DNA of 58,300 bases from an uncultured Bacteroidota bacterium (GTDB lineage Bacteria > Bacteroidota > Bacteroidia > Flavobacteriales > Flavobacteriaceae): assembly GCA_902557655.1 (NCBI GenBank), contig CACEAZ010000009.1, positions 1 through 58,300 on the forward strand, written 5' to 3'. Position numbers and translations under genes: made by a program. Shown here piece after piece: positions 9,592 through 19,496 of this stretch (position 1 is the first letter of the stretch; each line of letters starts with the position of its first letter). The notes beneath the pieces are model-generated. The model searched no databases, was not told the DNA's origin, and was given only the letters and a program-made list of their open reading frames with translations.

Positions 9592-11061
9592 TTATCTGGA
9601 GTAATTTGGAGCTTCTTTAGTAATATTTACTCCGTGAGGGTGGCTCTCAACAATTCCTGAGGTAGTAATTTTTACAAATTTTGCGTTTTTCTGTAAAGAG
9701 GAAATATCTTCAGCTCCACAATACCCCATACCCGCTCTAAGTCCACCGACAAATTGATGAATACTCTCAACTAAATCCCCTTTGTAAGGGACCCTACCAA
9801 CTATTCCTTCAGGAACTAACTTTTTTACATCACTTTCTACATCTTGAAAATACCTGTCTTTACTACCCTTTTTCATAGCTTCTAAAGAACCCATTCCTCT
9901 GTAAGATTTAAATTTTCTTCCTTCATAAATAATAGTTTCACCGGGGGACTCTTTTGTTCCAGCTAATAATGAACCCAACATTACAGAGGACGCGCCAGCT
10001 GCAATTGCTTTGGCAATATCACCCGTATATTTTATTCCACCATCTGCGATAACCGGAACCTGTTTATTTATTTCATTGCACACCTGTAAAATGGCAGAAA
10101 ATTGGGGAAAACCAACACCAGCAACAATTCTGGTTGTACAAATTGAACCAGGGCCAATTCCTACTTTAATACCGTCAGCTCCCGCTTTAATTAAAAATTT
10201 GGCTGCTTCAACTGTTGCAATATTTCCAACAACTATATCAACCTCTTTAAAATTCTTTTTTAATTTTTTGAGTAAATTAACGACCCTTTCTGTATGCCCA
10301 TGAGCAGTATCAACAACTATAGCATCTACGCCACATTTAATTAAAGCTTCAGATCTTTCTAATGAATCATCAGTGACTCCAATAGCTGCTGCAACTCTCA
10401 ATCTTCCATATTTATCCTTGTTAGCTATAGGTTTAAGTTTAAGTTTAATGATGTCACTAAAAGTAATAAGACCGACTAATTTATTTGATTTTGTAACTAC
10501 TGGAAGTTTTTCAATCTTATTCTCTTGTAAAATTACCTCTGCCTCCTCTAAAGAAGTCCCTACTCCTACAGTGATTAAATTTTCTTTTGTCATTACCTCA
10601 GTGATGAGTTTATCGTCTTTCTTTTCAAACCTCATGTCGCGGTTGGTAACAATTCCCTTAAGCAAACCTGTATCATCAACAATTGGAATACCTCCAATTT
10701 TATTTTCCTTCATACTTTTTTTGGCGTCTGAAACTTTGGAATTCATAGGTAACGTTACTGGATCCATTATCATACCGCTCTCAGCTCTTTTTACTCTTCT
10801 TATTTTTTCAGCCTGTTTTTTTATAGGCATATTTTTATGTATCACACCAATTCCACCCTCTTGAGCAATTGCTATAGCCATTCTACTCTCAGTTACAGTA
10901 TCCATAGCGGCTGAAACAATCGGAATATTTAATGGAATGTTTTTTGAAAATTTTGATCTAATACTTACCTCTCTAGGTAAAACATTGGAATATCCAGGGA
11001 CTAATAAAACATCGTCATATGTTAGGGCTTCAGAAATAATTTTATCGGAGATAGGTTTCAT
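9592..11061 (-). CDS. guaB: IMP dehydrogenase
   Basis: Inosine-5'-monophosphate dehydrogenase, about 489 residues, oxidising IMP to XMP with NAD+ in GMP synthesis. The catalytic loop [15 protein letters not shown] places the active cysteine near residue 308. Two CBS domains (roughly 90-205) interrupt the barrel, and the flap motif [10 protein letters not shown] and the C-terminal ATG-poor tail match the family. I chose the ATG at 11061 ([23 protein letters not shown]) because it fits the family N-terminus; an alternative ATG at 11082 would add seven residues. Both lie in a perfect inverted repeat described separately. Confidence 0.95.
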   Translation of the reverse strand: MKPISDKIISEALTYDDVLLVPGYSNVLPREVSIRSKFSKNIPLNIPIVSAAMDTVTESRMAIAIAQEGGIGVIHKNMPIKKQAEKIRRVKRAESGMIMDPVTLPMNSKVSDAKKSMKENKIGGIPIVDDTGLLKGIVTNRDMRFEKKDDKLITEVMTKENLITVGVGTSLEEAEVILQENKIEKLPVVTKSNKLVGLITFSDIIKLKLKPIANKDKYGRLRVAAAIGVTDDSLERSEALIKCGVDAIVVDTAHGHTERVVNLLKKLKKNFKEVDIVVGNIATVEAAKFLIKAGADGIKVGIGPGSICTTRIVAGVGFPQFSAILQVCNEINKQVPVIADGGIKYTGDIAKAIAAGASSVMLGSLLAGTKESPGETIIYEGRKFKSYRGMGSLEAMKKGSKDRYFQDVESDVKKLVPEGIVGRVPYKGDLVESIHQFVGGLRAGMGYCGAEDISSLQKNAKFVKITTSGIVESHPHGVNITKEAPNYSR

Positions 11062-11083
11062 GCAATTAGAGATTAATTGCATG
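11059..11083 (-). promoter_or_regulatory. Perfect inverted repeat across the guaB start codon
   Basis: The 10-bp arms CATGCAATTA and TAATTGCATG are exact reverse complements around a 5-bp centre. The repeat contains both candidate guaB ATGs and begins directly after the -7 element at 11084-11091. It could be a repressor operator or an RNA hairpin covering the start codon. That it is regulatory is inference. Confidence 0.5.
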
Positions 11084-11091
11084 CAAATATA
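11084..11091 (-). promoter_or_regulatory. guaB: Candidate -7 element of guaB
   Basis: On the minus strand this reads TATATTTG, matching TAnnTTTG. It ends 22 nt before the preferred guaB ATG at 11061 and abuts the inverted repeat. No clear -33 TTG is seen at the usual spacing. If used, transcription would begin inside the repeat and the leader would be very short. Confidence 0.45.
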
Positions 11092-11168
11092 CGATTTGCT
11101 AATTAAACATCACTCATTTTAAAGATCAATTAATTTGTACAGTGAAAATAATATAATGACTTATTTAA

Positions 11169-12032
11169 TTATCTATAATTTTTAAATATGTCCTTCGCAT
11201 AATTGTACGAAACTTCAAAGTTAAACGGGTTTATAAATGAATTAATTTTGTTTTCGTTACAAAAAGAGATAATCTTTTCTGTTGGCATATTTCCTACTAA
11301 ATCATCAGAGGCCATCGGACATCCACCAAATCCTTGAATTGCTCCGTCAAGTCTTTTACATCCAGATTTTACAGAAGCCTCAACTTTATCTCTCCACAAA
11401 CTAGGTGTTGTGTGCAGGTGTAAACCAAACTCTATTTCAGGATATTTTAAAGACATAAATGAATATACCTTATTAATTAGTTCGGGCGTAGCAGAACCTA
11501 TTGTATCACTTAGTGAAATAATTTTTATTCCTGCATAAACAAGTTTTGAAACCCATTTATCAATTAAATTTAAATTCCACACCTCTCCGTAAGGATTACC
11601 GAAGCACATGGATAGATAAACAACCAATTCCTTATCAACTGACTTAGTAATCTCATTAATATTCATAAGAGTATCAAATGACTCAACAATTGTCTTATTG
11701 GTATTTCTCATTTGAAAATTTTCAGAAATGGAAAATGGATAACCAACATAGGAAATATTATTAAATTTTGCGGCGCTTTCAGCTCCTCTAATGTTGGCAA
11801 CAATTACCAATAATTTTGTCTTTGATATGGAAAGATCTAAAGAATTAAGAACATCAGCTGTATCTTTTAGCTGAGGAATAGCTTTTTGAGAAACAAAACT
11901 ACCCATATCTAATGTATCAAATTCCACTCCAATTAAACTTTGAATGTATTTGATTTTTTTTTCAGTTGGGATAAACATTTTTACGCTTTGCATTGCATCC
12001 CTGGGACATTCGATAATTTTAAATTTAGACAT
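11169..12032 (-). CDS. mvaB: Hydroxymethylglutaryl-CoA lyase
   Basis: A 287-residue DRE-TIM metallolyase that splits HMG-CoA into acetoacetate and acetyl-CoA, the last step of leucine breakdown. Family marks are the N-terminal CPRDAMQSV (the catalytic arginine segment), LSDTIGSATP, the metal-binding GLHLHTT, and GCKRLDGAIQGFGGCPMASDDLVGNMPTE near the C-terminus, which holds the flexible-loop cysteine. A related isopropylmalate or citramalate synthase is unlikely because it would be longer. It lies 10 bp after the LysE-type exporter gene on the same strand. Confidence 0.88.
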   Translation of the reverse strand: MSKFKIIECPRDAMQSVKMFIPTEKKIKYIQSLIGVEFDTLDMGSFVSQKAIPQLKDTADVLNSLDLSISKTKLLVIVANIRGAESAAKFNNISYVGYPFSISENFQMRNTNKTIVESFDTLMNINEITKSVDKELVVYLSMCFGNPYGEVWNLNLIDKWVSKLVYAGIKIISLSDTIGSATPELINKVYSFMSLKYPEIEFGLHLHTTPSLWRDKVEASVKSGCKRLDGAIQGFGGCPMASDDLVGNMPTEKIISFCNENKINSFINPFNFEVSYNYAKDIFKNYR

Positions 12033-12042
12033 TTGAATCTTT

Positions 12043-12672
12043 CTATTCTAAAGTTAAATTATTTTCTGTAAATAAAATTAAAATTGAAATGATCAGCAGA
12101 ACAATTACATTTATGTACTTTACTATTTTATTTGAATTTGAAGTTTTATTGAATTTTGAATATAGAGAATTAGAAAAAATTACTAAAATTCCAAAAACCA
12201 GAATTGTTGAGCATATAAAGATTAAACCTAGATATATTAACTGGATCTCAATAGAAATAGTTTGGGAAAAAATAAAGTTTGGGAAAAAAGCAACAAAAAA
12301 AAGAAATACTTTTGGATTTAATAAGTTCATTATAACCCCTTTTTTAAAAAAATTAAAATATGAGCTCTTTAATTCTAAATCGCCTTTAAAGTTGTTTTGT
12401 TCTTTTGAAAAACACAATTGAATAGCAAGAAACATTATGTAAGAAAAACCAAATAACTTTAATAAATTAAATACAAACTTACTTTCTAAAATAAAAATAC
12501 TGAATCCAATAGAAAGTAATAAAGTGTGTATAAAACAACCTACTACTAAACCTGATAAAAATAAAAATCCTGCATTTTTCCCAGATCTCATAGTAAGAGA
12601 AATAAGGAACATGTTGTCCGGGCCAGGTGTGATTGCAAGAAGGATGCATGAAACTAAAAAAGAAAACAGCAT
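12043..12672 (-). CDS. LysE/RhtB-family amino-acid exporter
   Basis: A 209-residue inner-membrane protein with about six hydrophobic segments and the N-terminal LysE/RhtB signature AITPGPDNMFLISLTMRSGKNAGFLFLSGLVVG (residues 13 onward), where the TPGPD turn is diagnostic. A second conserved block, FKKGVIMNLLNPKVFLFF, follows at about residue 109. Members export amino acids such as lysine, homoserine or leucine. The substrate cannot be read from sequence, but the downstream HMG-CoA lyase gene makes a branched-chain amino acid a possible inference. Its start faces the M43 protease gene across 61 bp. Confidence 0.85.
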   Translation of the reverse strand: MLFSFLVSCILLAITPGPDNMFLISLTMRSGKNAGFLFLSGLVVGCFIHTLLLSIGFSIFILESKFVFNLLKLFGFSYIMFLAIQLCFSKEQNNFKGDLELKSSYFNFFKKGVIMNLLNPKVFLFFVAFFPNFIFSQTISIEIQLIYLGLIFICSTILVFGILVIFSNSLYSKFNKTSNSNKIVKYINVIVLLIISILILFTENNLTLE

Positions 12673-12733
12673 TAAATGGAATTATTATTGATATAAGTAT
12701 AATTATATATAAATTTACAGTTTATTATCACAT

Positions 12734-14467
12734 ATGATTAAAATAAAACTCACAATTTTTTTGTTATTTTTTCATCTTTTCTCTTATAATTTTTCTCAAG
12801 AAGATTCATCCCTTTGTGGTACTATTGTACCCCAAAATTTCTTGGAAATTGAATTGAATTCAAAATCAAATTACAACTACTATATGAGTGAGTTTTATAA
12901 TAAAATTCAATTGAAAACTTCAACTGCTTTAACAGATATTCCGGTAAAAATACATGTTGTTAGAAATGACTTTGGCTCAACTAACATAAGTATTGATGAG
13001 ATTTTATCAGAAATTGATGAGGTTAATTCTTTTTTACAAAATTCATTTCTTAGAATAAATATTTGCGATGAAATAAATTACATTAATGATAGCTCTTTAT
13101 ACGAATTTGATTTAGAACAAATAGAATCTTTATATAGTAATCATCAAGAAGATATTTTAAATATCTATTTTGTTGAATCTATTACAACTAATAATTCAGA
13201 ATTGTGTGGATATACTTACATGCCAGGCAATCAAAATCAGTTTTATGATGTTATTGTAATGGATAATCAGTGCACAAACTCGTCTGTGAATCAAACATTG
13301 GTTCATGAATTTGGACATCACTTTAATTTAATTCACACACACGGTCCTCAAAATGGAGTCTTAACAGATGAATTTGTGAATGGAGCTAATTGTTCTAGTG
13401 CAGGTGATAGAGTTTGTGATACACCAGCTGACCCAGAATTAAATTCATCAAATGTTAGTAATGTTAATTGTTTATACAGTGGTAATGTTACAGATGAATA
13501 TGGACTTCTATTTGATCCAGATACTTCAAATATAATGTCCTATGCCCCACAAATATGTCGTGATAATTTTACAATTGAACAATATGCTAGAATGTATGCT
13601 GGATTTCACACATTTAAAACATATTATAAATGTCCTTCCTTAAATGTTGATTTTTACTCTGAAAATGTGATCGATTACTGCAATGATTTAATGTCAGTTA
13701 ACTTTTTTGATGATAGTGTGGGTGCAATTTCTTGGGAATGGGATGTTGACGGGGATGATATAATTGACTATACGGATCAAAACTTTTCACATAGCTATTC
13801 GCCAGGAGTTTATGATATTGCTTTAAAAATAACTAACTCAAATGAATCTATAACAAAAGTTTTTCCTGAGTATATTAATTTTGAATCAAGCGTGTTTGAA
13901 ACTTCTAAAGTTATTTTAAAGCTAGTAATTATTGATACGGACGAAAATACATGGGAATTAAAAAATAGTGGTGGAGAACTTGTTTACTTTGGTGGACCCT
14001 ACTCAGAGAGTGGAGAATATATTGTAGAATTAGAAATTATGCCATCTGAATGTTACACATTTACTATTTATGATTCAACAGGAAATGGACTTGCTAACTA
14101 CAGCTCAGAAGGAGTAGAACATTACAGATTAACCACTGAAGAAGGAGAATTAATAAGGTACAATCAAAATTTTGGATTCGATGAGTCTACATACATTAAT
14201 ACTTACTATTTAAGTTTTAATGAAGTTAATGCACCTAACTTTTTTGTTTCACCTAACCCATCTGACTCATTTATTAAAATCAACCACAGCAATGAATTAC
14301 CAGATCATTTTAAAATTTATGATATTAACGGAAGAATAATGAAAATAGGCGATATTAAAGATAAAAATGATTTAATAATTTCAACGATTGATTTAAGTAG
14401 TGGGATGTATTTTATTTCAATTTATAATGAAAGTAAGACAGAAAAACTAAAATTTATAGTTAAGTAA
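12734..14467 (+). CDS. Secreted M43-family zinc metalloprotease, T9SS cargo
   Basis: A 577-residue secreted protease. After a signal peptide ([19 protein letters not shown]) comes a catalytic domain with the metzincin zinc motif [11 protein letters not shown] near residue 193 and a Met-turn IMSYA near 270. A PKD-like domain follows (about 310-385, with [22 protein letters not shown] split by glycine/aspartate turns), then a beta-rich module. The last 80 residues form a type A T9SS sorting domain ([32 protein letters not shown]). It should be exported by Sec, then across the outer membrane by T9SS. Its 3' end overlaps pyrD by 21 bp. Confidence 0.92.
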   Translation: MIKIKLTIFLLFFHLFSYNFSQEDSSLCGTIVPQNFLEIELNSKSNYNYYMSEFYNKIQLKTSTALTDIPVKIHVVRNDFGSTNISIDEILSEIDEVNSFLQNSFLRINICDEINYINDSSLYEFDLEQIESLYSNHQEDILNIYFVESITTNNSELCGYTYMPGNQNQFYDVIVMDNQCTNSSVNQTLVHEFGHHFNLIHTHGPQNGVLTDEFVNGANCSSAGDRVCDTPADPELNSSNVSNVNCLYSGNVTDEYGLLFDPDTSNIMSYAPQICRDNFTIEQYARMYAGFHTFKTYYKCPSLNVDFYSENVIDYCNDLMSVNFFDDSVGAISWEWDVDGDDIIDYTDQNFSHSYSPGVYDIALKITNSNESITKVFPEYINFESSVFETSKVILKLVIIDTDENTWELKNSGGELVYFGGPYSESGEYIVELEIMPSECYTFTIYDSTGNGLANYSSEGVEHYRLTTEEGELIRYNQNFGFDESTYINTYYLSFNEVNAPNFFVSPNPSDSFIKINHSNELPDHFKIYDINGRIMKIGDIKDKNDLIISTIDLSSGMYFISIYNESKTEKLKFIVK

Positions 14468-15469
14468 TTCTTTATTTATTTTTTTTATAAAACCAGGCCC
14501 TTCATAAATTAAACCTGTGTAAATTTGTATCAAGTGTGCTCCTGCTTTAATTTTTTCAATTGCTTGATCAACAGATGATATACCCCCCACACCAATTATT
14601 GGCAACTTTCCATTTGTGCATTTTGAAATAAATGATATTACCTCATTACTCCTATCATATATTGGAGCGCCACTCAACCCTCCTTTTTCATTTCTATTTT
14701 TAGAATTTAATTTTGGGAAATTTATAGTAGTATTTGTAGCTATTATTCCATCAATCTTATTGACGCTAATTACATCTAAAATTTCTAGGATTTTTTCCTC
14801 ATTTAAATCCGGTGAGATTTTTAAAAGAATAGGTTTTGGGTTTAAAGATTCAAACCTTATTTTATTCAAATCATAAAATAAATCATTTAAAAATTCTTTG
14901 GATTGTAATTCTCTTAGGCCAGGTGTATTTGGGGAACTTACATTTATAACAAAATAATCAACTTGATTATATAATTCATTAAAACAATAAATATAATCAC
15001 TTTTTGCATCTGAATTTGGGGTTACTTTGTTTTTACCAATATTTCCACCAACAATAACGTTGAATTTTTTTTTTAATCTTTTCTTGATCAACTCGACACC
15101 ATCATTATTGAAACCCATCCTATTGATTACCGCTTTGTCTTCTTTTAATCTAAACAACCTCTTTTTGGGATTTCCAAACTGGGGTTTTGGAGTTACAGTT
15201 CCAATCTCAATAAAACCAAAACCAAATTTTTCAAACTCATTTATATGGGTAGCATTTTTATCAAAACCAGCAGCCATTCCTACAGGGTTAGGAAATTTTA
15301 AACCAAATAATTCTCTTTCAAGACTATTGTGTCTGATGGAATATATAGATTTTATAAAAAATCCACTAAAAGGAATTTTAAGCAGGATTTTTAATAAATA
15401 AAAGGTAAAATGGTGAATTTTTTCGGGGTCAAATAAAAATAAAAAAGGAGAAATAAACTTCTTATACAT
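14447..15469 (-). CDS. pyrD: Dihydroorotate dehydrogenase, quinone type
   Basis: A 340-residue class 2 dihydroorotate dehydrogenase, oxidising dihydroorotate to orotate with quinone at the inner membrane during pyrimidine synthesis. The amphipathic N-terminal extension ([22 protein letters not shown]) is the membrane-anchoring part that marks class 2. The barrel has [27 protein letters not shown] with the catalytic serine, and [21 protein letters not shown] for FMN phosphate. It ends the nusB-DUF1573-yajC-pyrD operon, 4 bp after yajC. Its 3' end overlaps the protease gene on the opposite strand. Confidence 0.95.
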   Translation of the reverse strand: MYKKFISPFLFLFDPEKIHHFTFYLLKILLKIPFSGFFIKSIYSIRHNSLERELFGLKFPNPVGMAAGFDKNATHINEFEKFGFGFIEIGTVTPKPQFGNPKKRLFRLKEDKAVINRMGFNNDGVELIKKRLKKKFNVIVGGNIGKNKVTPNSDAKSDYIYCFNELYNQVDYFVINVSSPNTPGLRELQSKEFLNDLFYDLNKIRFESLNPKPILLKISPDLNEEKILEILDVISVNKIDGIIATNTTINFPKLNSKNRNEKGGLSGAPIYDRSNEVISFISKCTNGKLPIIGVGGISSVDQAIEKIKAGAHLIQIYTGLIYEGPGFIKKINKELLNYKF

Positions 15470-15473
15470 TAAA

Positions 15474-15761
15474 TCAAAACATTTTCTGTTTATTTAGTTC
15501 ATTAGATGCATCCATCGAAATCATTGATTTATTAAATTTTAATTTACCCGCAGTAGTTTCAATAATACAAGTACCTTCTTTTGAATTTATGTGGTTAATT
15601 CTAGCATGCATACCACTCTTCATAACTACTCTATCACCAGATTTAAGCTCTTTTAAAAACTTTCTTTCTTTTTTAGCCTTTCTCATTTGTGGTGCAATCA
15701 TAAAAAAATAAATTACTGCAAACATTAATAAAAAAGGAGTGAACTGAGAAAAACCTTCCAT
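15474..15761 (-). CDS. yajC: Preprotein translocase subunit YajC
   Basis: A 95-residue single-span inner-membrane protein of the YajC family, an accessory of the SecDF-YajC part of the Sec translocase. The sequence shows an N-terminal membrane segment ([28 protein letters not shown]), then the compact cytoplasmic domain with [17 protein letters not shown] and a hydrophobic strand repeat. Length is normal. It lies 2 bp after the DUF1573 gene and 4 bp before pyrD. Confidence 0.94.
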   Translation of the reverse strand: MEGFSQFTPFLLMFAVIYFFMIAPQMRKAKKERKFLKELKSGDRVVMKSGMHARINHINSKEGTCIIETTAGKLKFNKSMISMDASNELNKQKMF

Positions 15762-15763
15762 AA

Positions 15764-16240
15764 TTAATTTATTATTAACGGACCAGATGGTGAAACCCCG
15801 TTTGCCTTATTAATAAAAGCCATAATTCTTACAGATTCAGTTCCTTTTTGAGTATTAGAGTTAATAGTAACTGTTTTTGTAGTTTTGTTCGCGCCTTTTC
15901 CATTGAATTTAACAGTGAATTTTGATGATTCTCCTGGCAATAAAGGAGCTCTACTCCAGTCTTGAGGAACCGTACAACCACATGTTGATTTAATCTCACT
16001 GATCACTAAGGGTGCATCCCCGGTATTTGTGTAAGAAAAAACAGTTTCCTGAGCTTCACCGTCATTAATTGTTCCAAAATCGTGAACATTTCTGTCAAAA
16101 GTCATAACAGGATATTTAAAAGGGGTATTGTCACGTGCCTCAGCAGATTTTACATTCTCAGACTTTACTTTACTGAACGGATCATCACCACAGCTAGTAA
16201 ATACAAACATTAATAGGAGCAAAAATATAATTTTTTTCAT
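15764..16240 (-). CDS. DUF1573 lipoprotein
   Basis: A predicted lipoprotein of about 158 residues with one DUF1573 domain, a small Ig-like beta-sandwich common in Bacteroidota envelopes. I start at the ATG at 16240 because it gives a clean lipoprotein signal (MKKIIFLLLLMFVFTSCGDD); an upstream in-frame ATG at 16261 would add seven polar residues before it. The domain runs from about residue 42 with FDRNVHDFGTINDGE, ITDTGDAPLVI-like strands and the signature STCGCTVPQDWSRAPLLPGES. Function is unknown; it may be a periplasmic binding or structural protein. It sits between nusB and yajC. Confidence 0.88.
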   Translation of the reverse strand: MKKIIFLLLLMFVFTSCGDDPFSKVKSENVKSAEARDNTPFKYPVMTFDRNVHDFGTINDGEAQETVFSYTNTGDAPLVISEIKSTCGCTVPQDWSRAPLLPGESSKFTVKFNGKGANKTTKTVTINSNTQKGTESVRIMAFINKANGVSPSGPLIIN

Positions 16241-16276
16241 TGATATAGATTTAGATTTCAAAATTACGGAAAAATA

Positions 16277-17224
16277 TTATTCTCGCAAACCTCTTCCCTC
16301 CTTAATTAAAGATTTTTTTTCTAAAAGATCCTTAACAAACTTGTCTAATATTCCATTTATAAAAAAACTACTCTTTTCGGTTGAGTAGTCCTTTGCGATT
16401 TCAATGTATTCATTCAAACTTACTTTTACTGGTATTAACTTGAAATCTATTATTTCCGTTATCGCTAAATTAAGAATAACTAAATCTATTTTTGCAATTC
16501 TATCAACATCCCAGTTCGAAACATATTTATTGATTAACCCATTATTTTTTTTAAAATTTCTCAAGGAAAAATTTGCCAAATCATTTGTGTATTTTTTATC
16601 GGAACTATTAGAGTATAACTTAAAATAAAAATTTTTATCAAAACTTTTGACTGTAGAATTTTTAATGAATTTTAAAATCATTGTATTTACAAGCGGAAAG
16701 TCATCCATCCAAAAAATATTCTTTTCCTCTAAAAATTCCTGAAACTTTTCATTAGGCATAATAATATCTTTACAAAGATTATAAATAAGTTTTCCGTCTG
16801 AATCAAAAGAATTATCATCGGATGAAATATAATGTTTGAAGAGATCTGTATTTATAAATTCATTGTAAATCATTGTTACATATTTATAATCAACATCCCA
16901 ATTAATAAAATCCCTTGAATTTATTAACGAAATAATCTTAGAGTTTTGGGATACAAGTTCAAGAAATATGTTTTTTGACATTCTTTCATTAGAATACTTT
17001 GAACTCGCATTTCCGTATAGATTGTCTTTTGAAATTGTATAGGTACTTTTTGCTTTTTTAAAAATTTCGATTAGGAAAGATATTTGTAATATGTATTGGT
17101 CATGAATAGATTCAATACCCTTAAGAAGATTTTTATGATGTTCTTTTGTATCTTCGAAATCGGAGATTTCAAGTGCATACAAATATTGCATTATTTTAAG
17201 CCGAATATGTCTTCGATTTAACAT
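16277..17224 (-). CDS. nusB: Transcription antitermination protein NusB (long form)
   Basis: A NusB-family protein of about 315 residues. The NusB fold is recognisable at both ends: MLNRRHIRLKIMQYLYALE at the N-terminus and NWDVDRIAKIDLVILNLAITEIIDFKLIPVKVSLNEYIEIAKDYSTEKSSFFINGILDK at the C-terminus. The ~150-residue insertion between them is usual for Bacteroidota NusB, which is about twice the length of the E. coli protein. NusB binds rRNA boxA with NusE. I prefer the ATG at 17224 (MLNRR) over 17236. It is divergent from the ABC exporter gene. Confidence 0.88.
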   Translation of the reverse strand: MLNRRHIRLKIMQYLYALEISDFEDTKEHHKNLLKGIESIHDQYILQISFLIEIFKKAKSTYTISKDNLYGNASSKYSNERMSKNIFLELVSQNSKIISLINSRDFINWDVDYKYVTMIYNEFINTDLFKHYISSDDNSFDSDGKLIYNLCKDIIMPNEKFQEFLEEKNIFWMDDFPLVNTMILKFIKNSTVKSFDKNFYFKLYSNSSDKKYTNDLANFSLRNFKKNNGLINKYVSNWDVDRIAKIDLVILNLAITEIIDFKLIPVKVSLNEYIEIAKDYSTEKSSFFINGILDKFVKDLLEKKSLIKEGRGLRE

Positions 17225-17284
17225 TTTAAAGAACAATCAAAAGTTGCTGCAAGATAATACTAATAATTATATAATTTAATCCCC

Positions 17285-19042
17285 TTGAAAGAATTAAAAT
17301 ATTTAAACAAATATTTATTAAAGTACAAAACGAATCTCCTATTAGGGTTCTTTATAATTATAATAGCTAGAATTTTATTATTATTCACACCAGGTCTAAT
17401 AAGAAATTCTGTTAACGTCATTGATGAGTTTAGAAAAGGAAATGTAACGGATATTGAAATCGTACAAACAGAACTCATTGAAAATATTTTTTTGATTTTA
17501 CTTGCTGCAATCTCAGCTGGTATATTTACTTTTTTAACTCGGCAAACAATTATTAATGTTTCAAGGTATGTGGAATTTGATCTCAAAAATGAGATTTACA
17601 ATCAATATCAGAAACTTTCATTGAGTTTTTATAAAAAAAATAAAACAGGGGATCTAATGAACAGAATTAGTGAAGATGTTTCAAGAGTTAGAATGTATGT
17701 TGGACCTGCAATAATGTACTCAACAAATACGATTACTTTGTTAGTAATCACTTTTTTTTACATGTATAAACAATCTCCTGAATTGACTCTTTACACAGTT
17801 AGCCCACTACCAATTCTATCATTTACAATTTATAAATTAAGTAGAAAAATAAATATTAAAAGTAAAATAGTTCAAGAATCTTTGTCAAATCTATCCTCCT
17901 TTTCACAAGAAATATTTACAGGAATTAAAATTGTAAAATCCTATTCAATGCAAGCTTCAAATACAGATAAATTTGAAGAAATATCTCAAGTAAATAAGGA
18001 AAACCAAGTGAGCCTAGTAAAAATGCAAGCACTATTCTTTCCCTTAATGATATTATTAATAGGGGTGAGTAACATTTTTGTAATTTATATTGGAGGTAAA
18101 CAATATTTAGATGGATCTATTGAAAGTATAGGTATTATTGCTGAATTTATAATTTATGTTAATATGCTAACATGGCCAGTAGCATCATTAGGATGGATTA
18201 GTTCAATCGTTCAGCAGGCTGAAGCATCTCAAAAAAGAATTAATGAATTTTTGATAGAAAAATCAGAAATCAAAAACGTTGAAAATGGTATAAAAAAAGT
18301 AAAGGGAAAAATTGAGTTTAAAAATATTTTTTTCAAATACACTGATTCTAATATTCAAGCTTTAAACGGAATAAGTTTTTTGATAAAACCAAAGTCATCT
18401 CTTGGGATAATTGGGGTGACTGGTTCAGGAAAAACTACAGCATTAAAACTTATTACAAGATCTTACAATATAAGCTCAGGTGAAATTCTTTTAGATGATC
18501 ACTCCTTAAATAAAATCGACTTGATCCATCTTAGAGAAAATATAGGAGTAGTTCCGCAGGACTCTTTTCTTTTCTCTGACACAATTTTAAATAATATTCG
18601 ATTTGGAAACGAAAAAGCAAGCAAAAAAGAAATTCAAAAAGTTTGTGAAATAGCTGGAATTCATAAAGAAATTTTAAAATTTAAAGATCAATACAATACA
18701 ATGCTAGGAGAAAGAGGTGTAAACTTAAGTGGTGGTCAAAAACAACGTGTCTGCATTGCCAGAGCCTTAGTGAAAAAACCAAAAATATTAATTTTGGATG
18801 ACTGTCTTTCTGCATTAGATACGGAAACTGAGGAAAAAATCATAAAGTCCCTTAACGAGTACATCAAGGATACAACAACAATTATTTCAAGTCACAGAAT
18901 TTCATCGATTCAAAACTTAGACAAGATAATTGTTTTAAATGATGGTAAAATTATTCAAAAAGGGTCTCATAAAGAGTTAATTAACGAAAATGGATACTAT
19001 AAACAGCTATATTTCAAACAATTAACAGAAAAAGAAGATTAG
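17285..19042 (+). CDS. ABC exporter, fused membrane and ATPase domains
   Basis: A 585-residue type IV ABC exporter half-transporter. Six membrane segments occupy roughly residues 15-310 and the nucleotide-binding domain 335-575, with Walker A GVTGSGKTT, Q-loop VPQDSF, signature LSGGQKQR, Walker B ILILDD and switch SSHRISS. The residue after Walker B is Asp, not the usual catalytic Glu, as in one partner of heterodimeric exporters such as MdlA or TM287. No partner gene is adjacent. The start is a TTG; no better ATG precedes the first membrane helix. Substrate unknown, possibly lipid or drug. Confidence 0.9.
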   Translation: MKELKYLNKYLLKYKTNLLLGFFIIIIARILLLFTPGLIRNSVNVIDEFRKGNVTDIEIVQTELIENIFLILLAAISAGIFTFLTRQTIINVSRYVEFDLKNEIYNQYQKLSLSFYKKNKTGDLMNRISEDVSRVRMYVGPAIMYSTNTITLLVITFFYMYKQSPELTLYTVSPLPILSFTIYKLSRKINIKSKIVQESLSNLSSFSQEIFTGIKIVKSYSMQASNTDKFEEISQVNKENQVSLVKMQALFFPLMILLIGVSNIFVIYIGGKQYLDGSIESIGIIAEFIIYVNMLTWPVASLGWISSIVQQAEASQKRINEFLIEKSEIKNVENGIKKVKGKIEFKNIFFKYTDSNIQALNGISFLIKPKSSLGIIGVTGSGKTTALKLITRSYNISSGEILLDDHSLNKIDLIHLRENIGVVPQDSFLFSDTILNNIRFGNEKASKKEIQKVCEIAGIHKEILKFKDQYNTMLGERGVNLSGGQKQRVCIARALVKKPKILILDDCLSALDTETEEKIIKSLNEYIKDTTTIISSHRISSIQNLDKIIVLNDGKIIQKGSHKELINENGYYKQLYFKQLTEKED

Positions 19043-19105
19043 AATAAGTTGATAACATATTTTTTTTTTTACATTTATAAATAATAACCCAATAATTACC
19101 TGAAG

Positions 19106-19483
19106 ATGGAGAGAGAAGAAATTTTTTCTAAAACACTTAGAGCAGGAAGAAGAACATATTTTTTTGATGTTAGATCTACCAAAGCTGGAGACTATTATTT
19201 GACACTTACTGAAAGTAAAAAATTTACAAATGATGATGGATCATTTCATTATAAGAAACACAAAATTTATTTATACAAAGAAGATTTTAAGGAATTCTCT
19301 GATATTTTAAATGAAATGACAGACTATATTATTTCTGAAAAAGGTGAAGAAGTTATCAGTGAAAGACATCAAAAAGATTTCAAAAAGGAAGAAAATCATG
19401 AAACCAATAATGATGAAGATAATGAAGATTCAAAAGATAACTCGTCTAATGAATTTACGGATGTAAGTTTTGATGATATTTAA
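19106..19483 (+). CDS. DUF3276 PUR-type nucleic-acid-binding protein
   Basis: A 125-residue protein of the DUF3276 family, bacterial relatives of PUR-alpha single-strand DNA/RNA-binding proteins. The PUR repeat occupies about residues 1-80 (EIFSKTLRAGRRTYFFDVRSTKAGDYYLTLTESKK split by basic and aromatic strands, then KHKIYLYKEDFKEFSDIL). The C-terminal 45 residues are a highly acidic, probably disordered tail (DEDNEDSKDNSSNE). No DNA-binding specificity can be read. Its 3' end overlaps a weak upstream start for the M14 gene by 14 bp. Confidence 0.85.
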   Translation: MEREEIFSKTLRAGRRTYFFDVRSTKAGDYYLTLTESKKFTNDDGSFHYKKHKIYLYKEDFKEFSDILNEMTDYIISEKGEEVISERHQKDFKKEENHETNNDEDNEDSKDNSSNEFTDVSFDDI

Positions 19484-19496
19484 CCCTAAAGCTTCT

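Noticed and set aside
10010-10864. Open frames on the plus strand opposite guaB, up to about 163 codons
   Set aside because: They lie wholly inside the clear guaB frame on the other strand, have hydrophobic low-complexity translations typical of antisense of conserved genes, and show no recognisable family.
12089-12421. A 110-codon plus-strand frame opposite the LysE-type gene
   Set aside because: It is antisense to a clear transporter with the TPGPD signature, and its translation has no family features.
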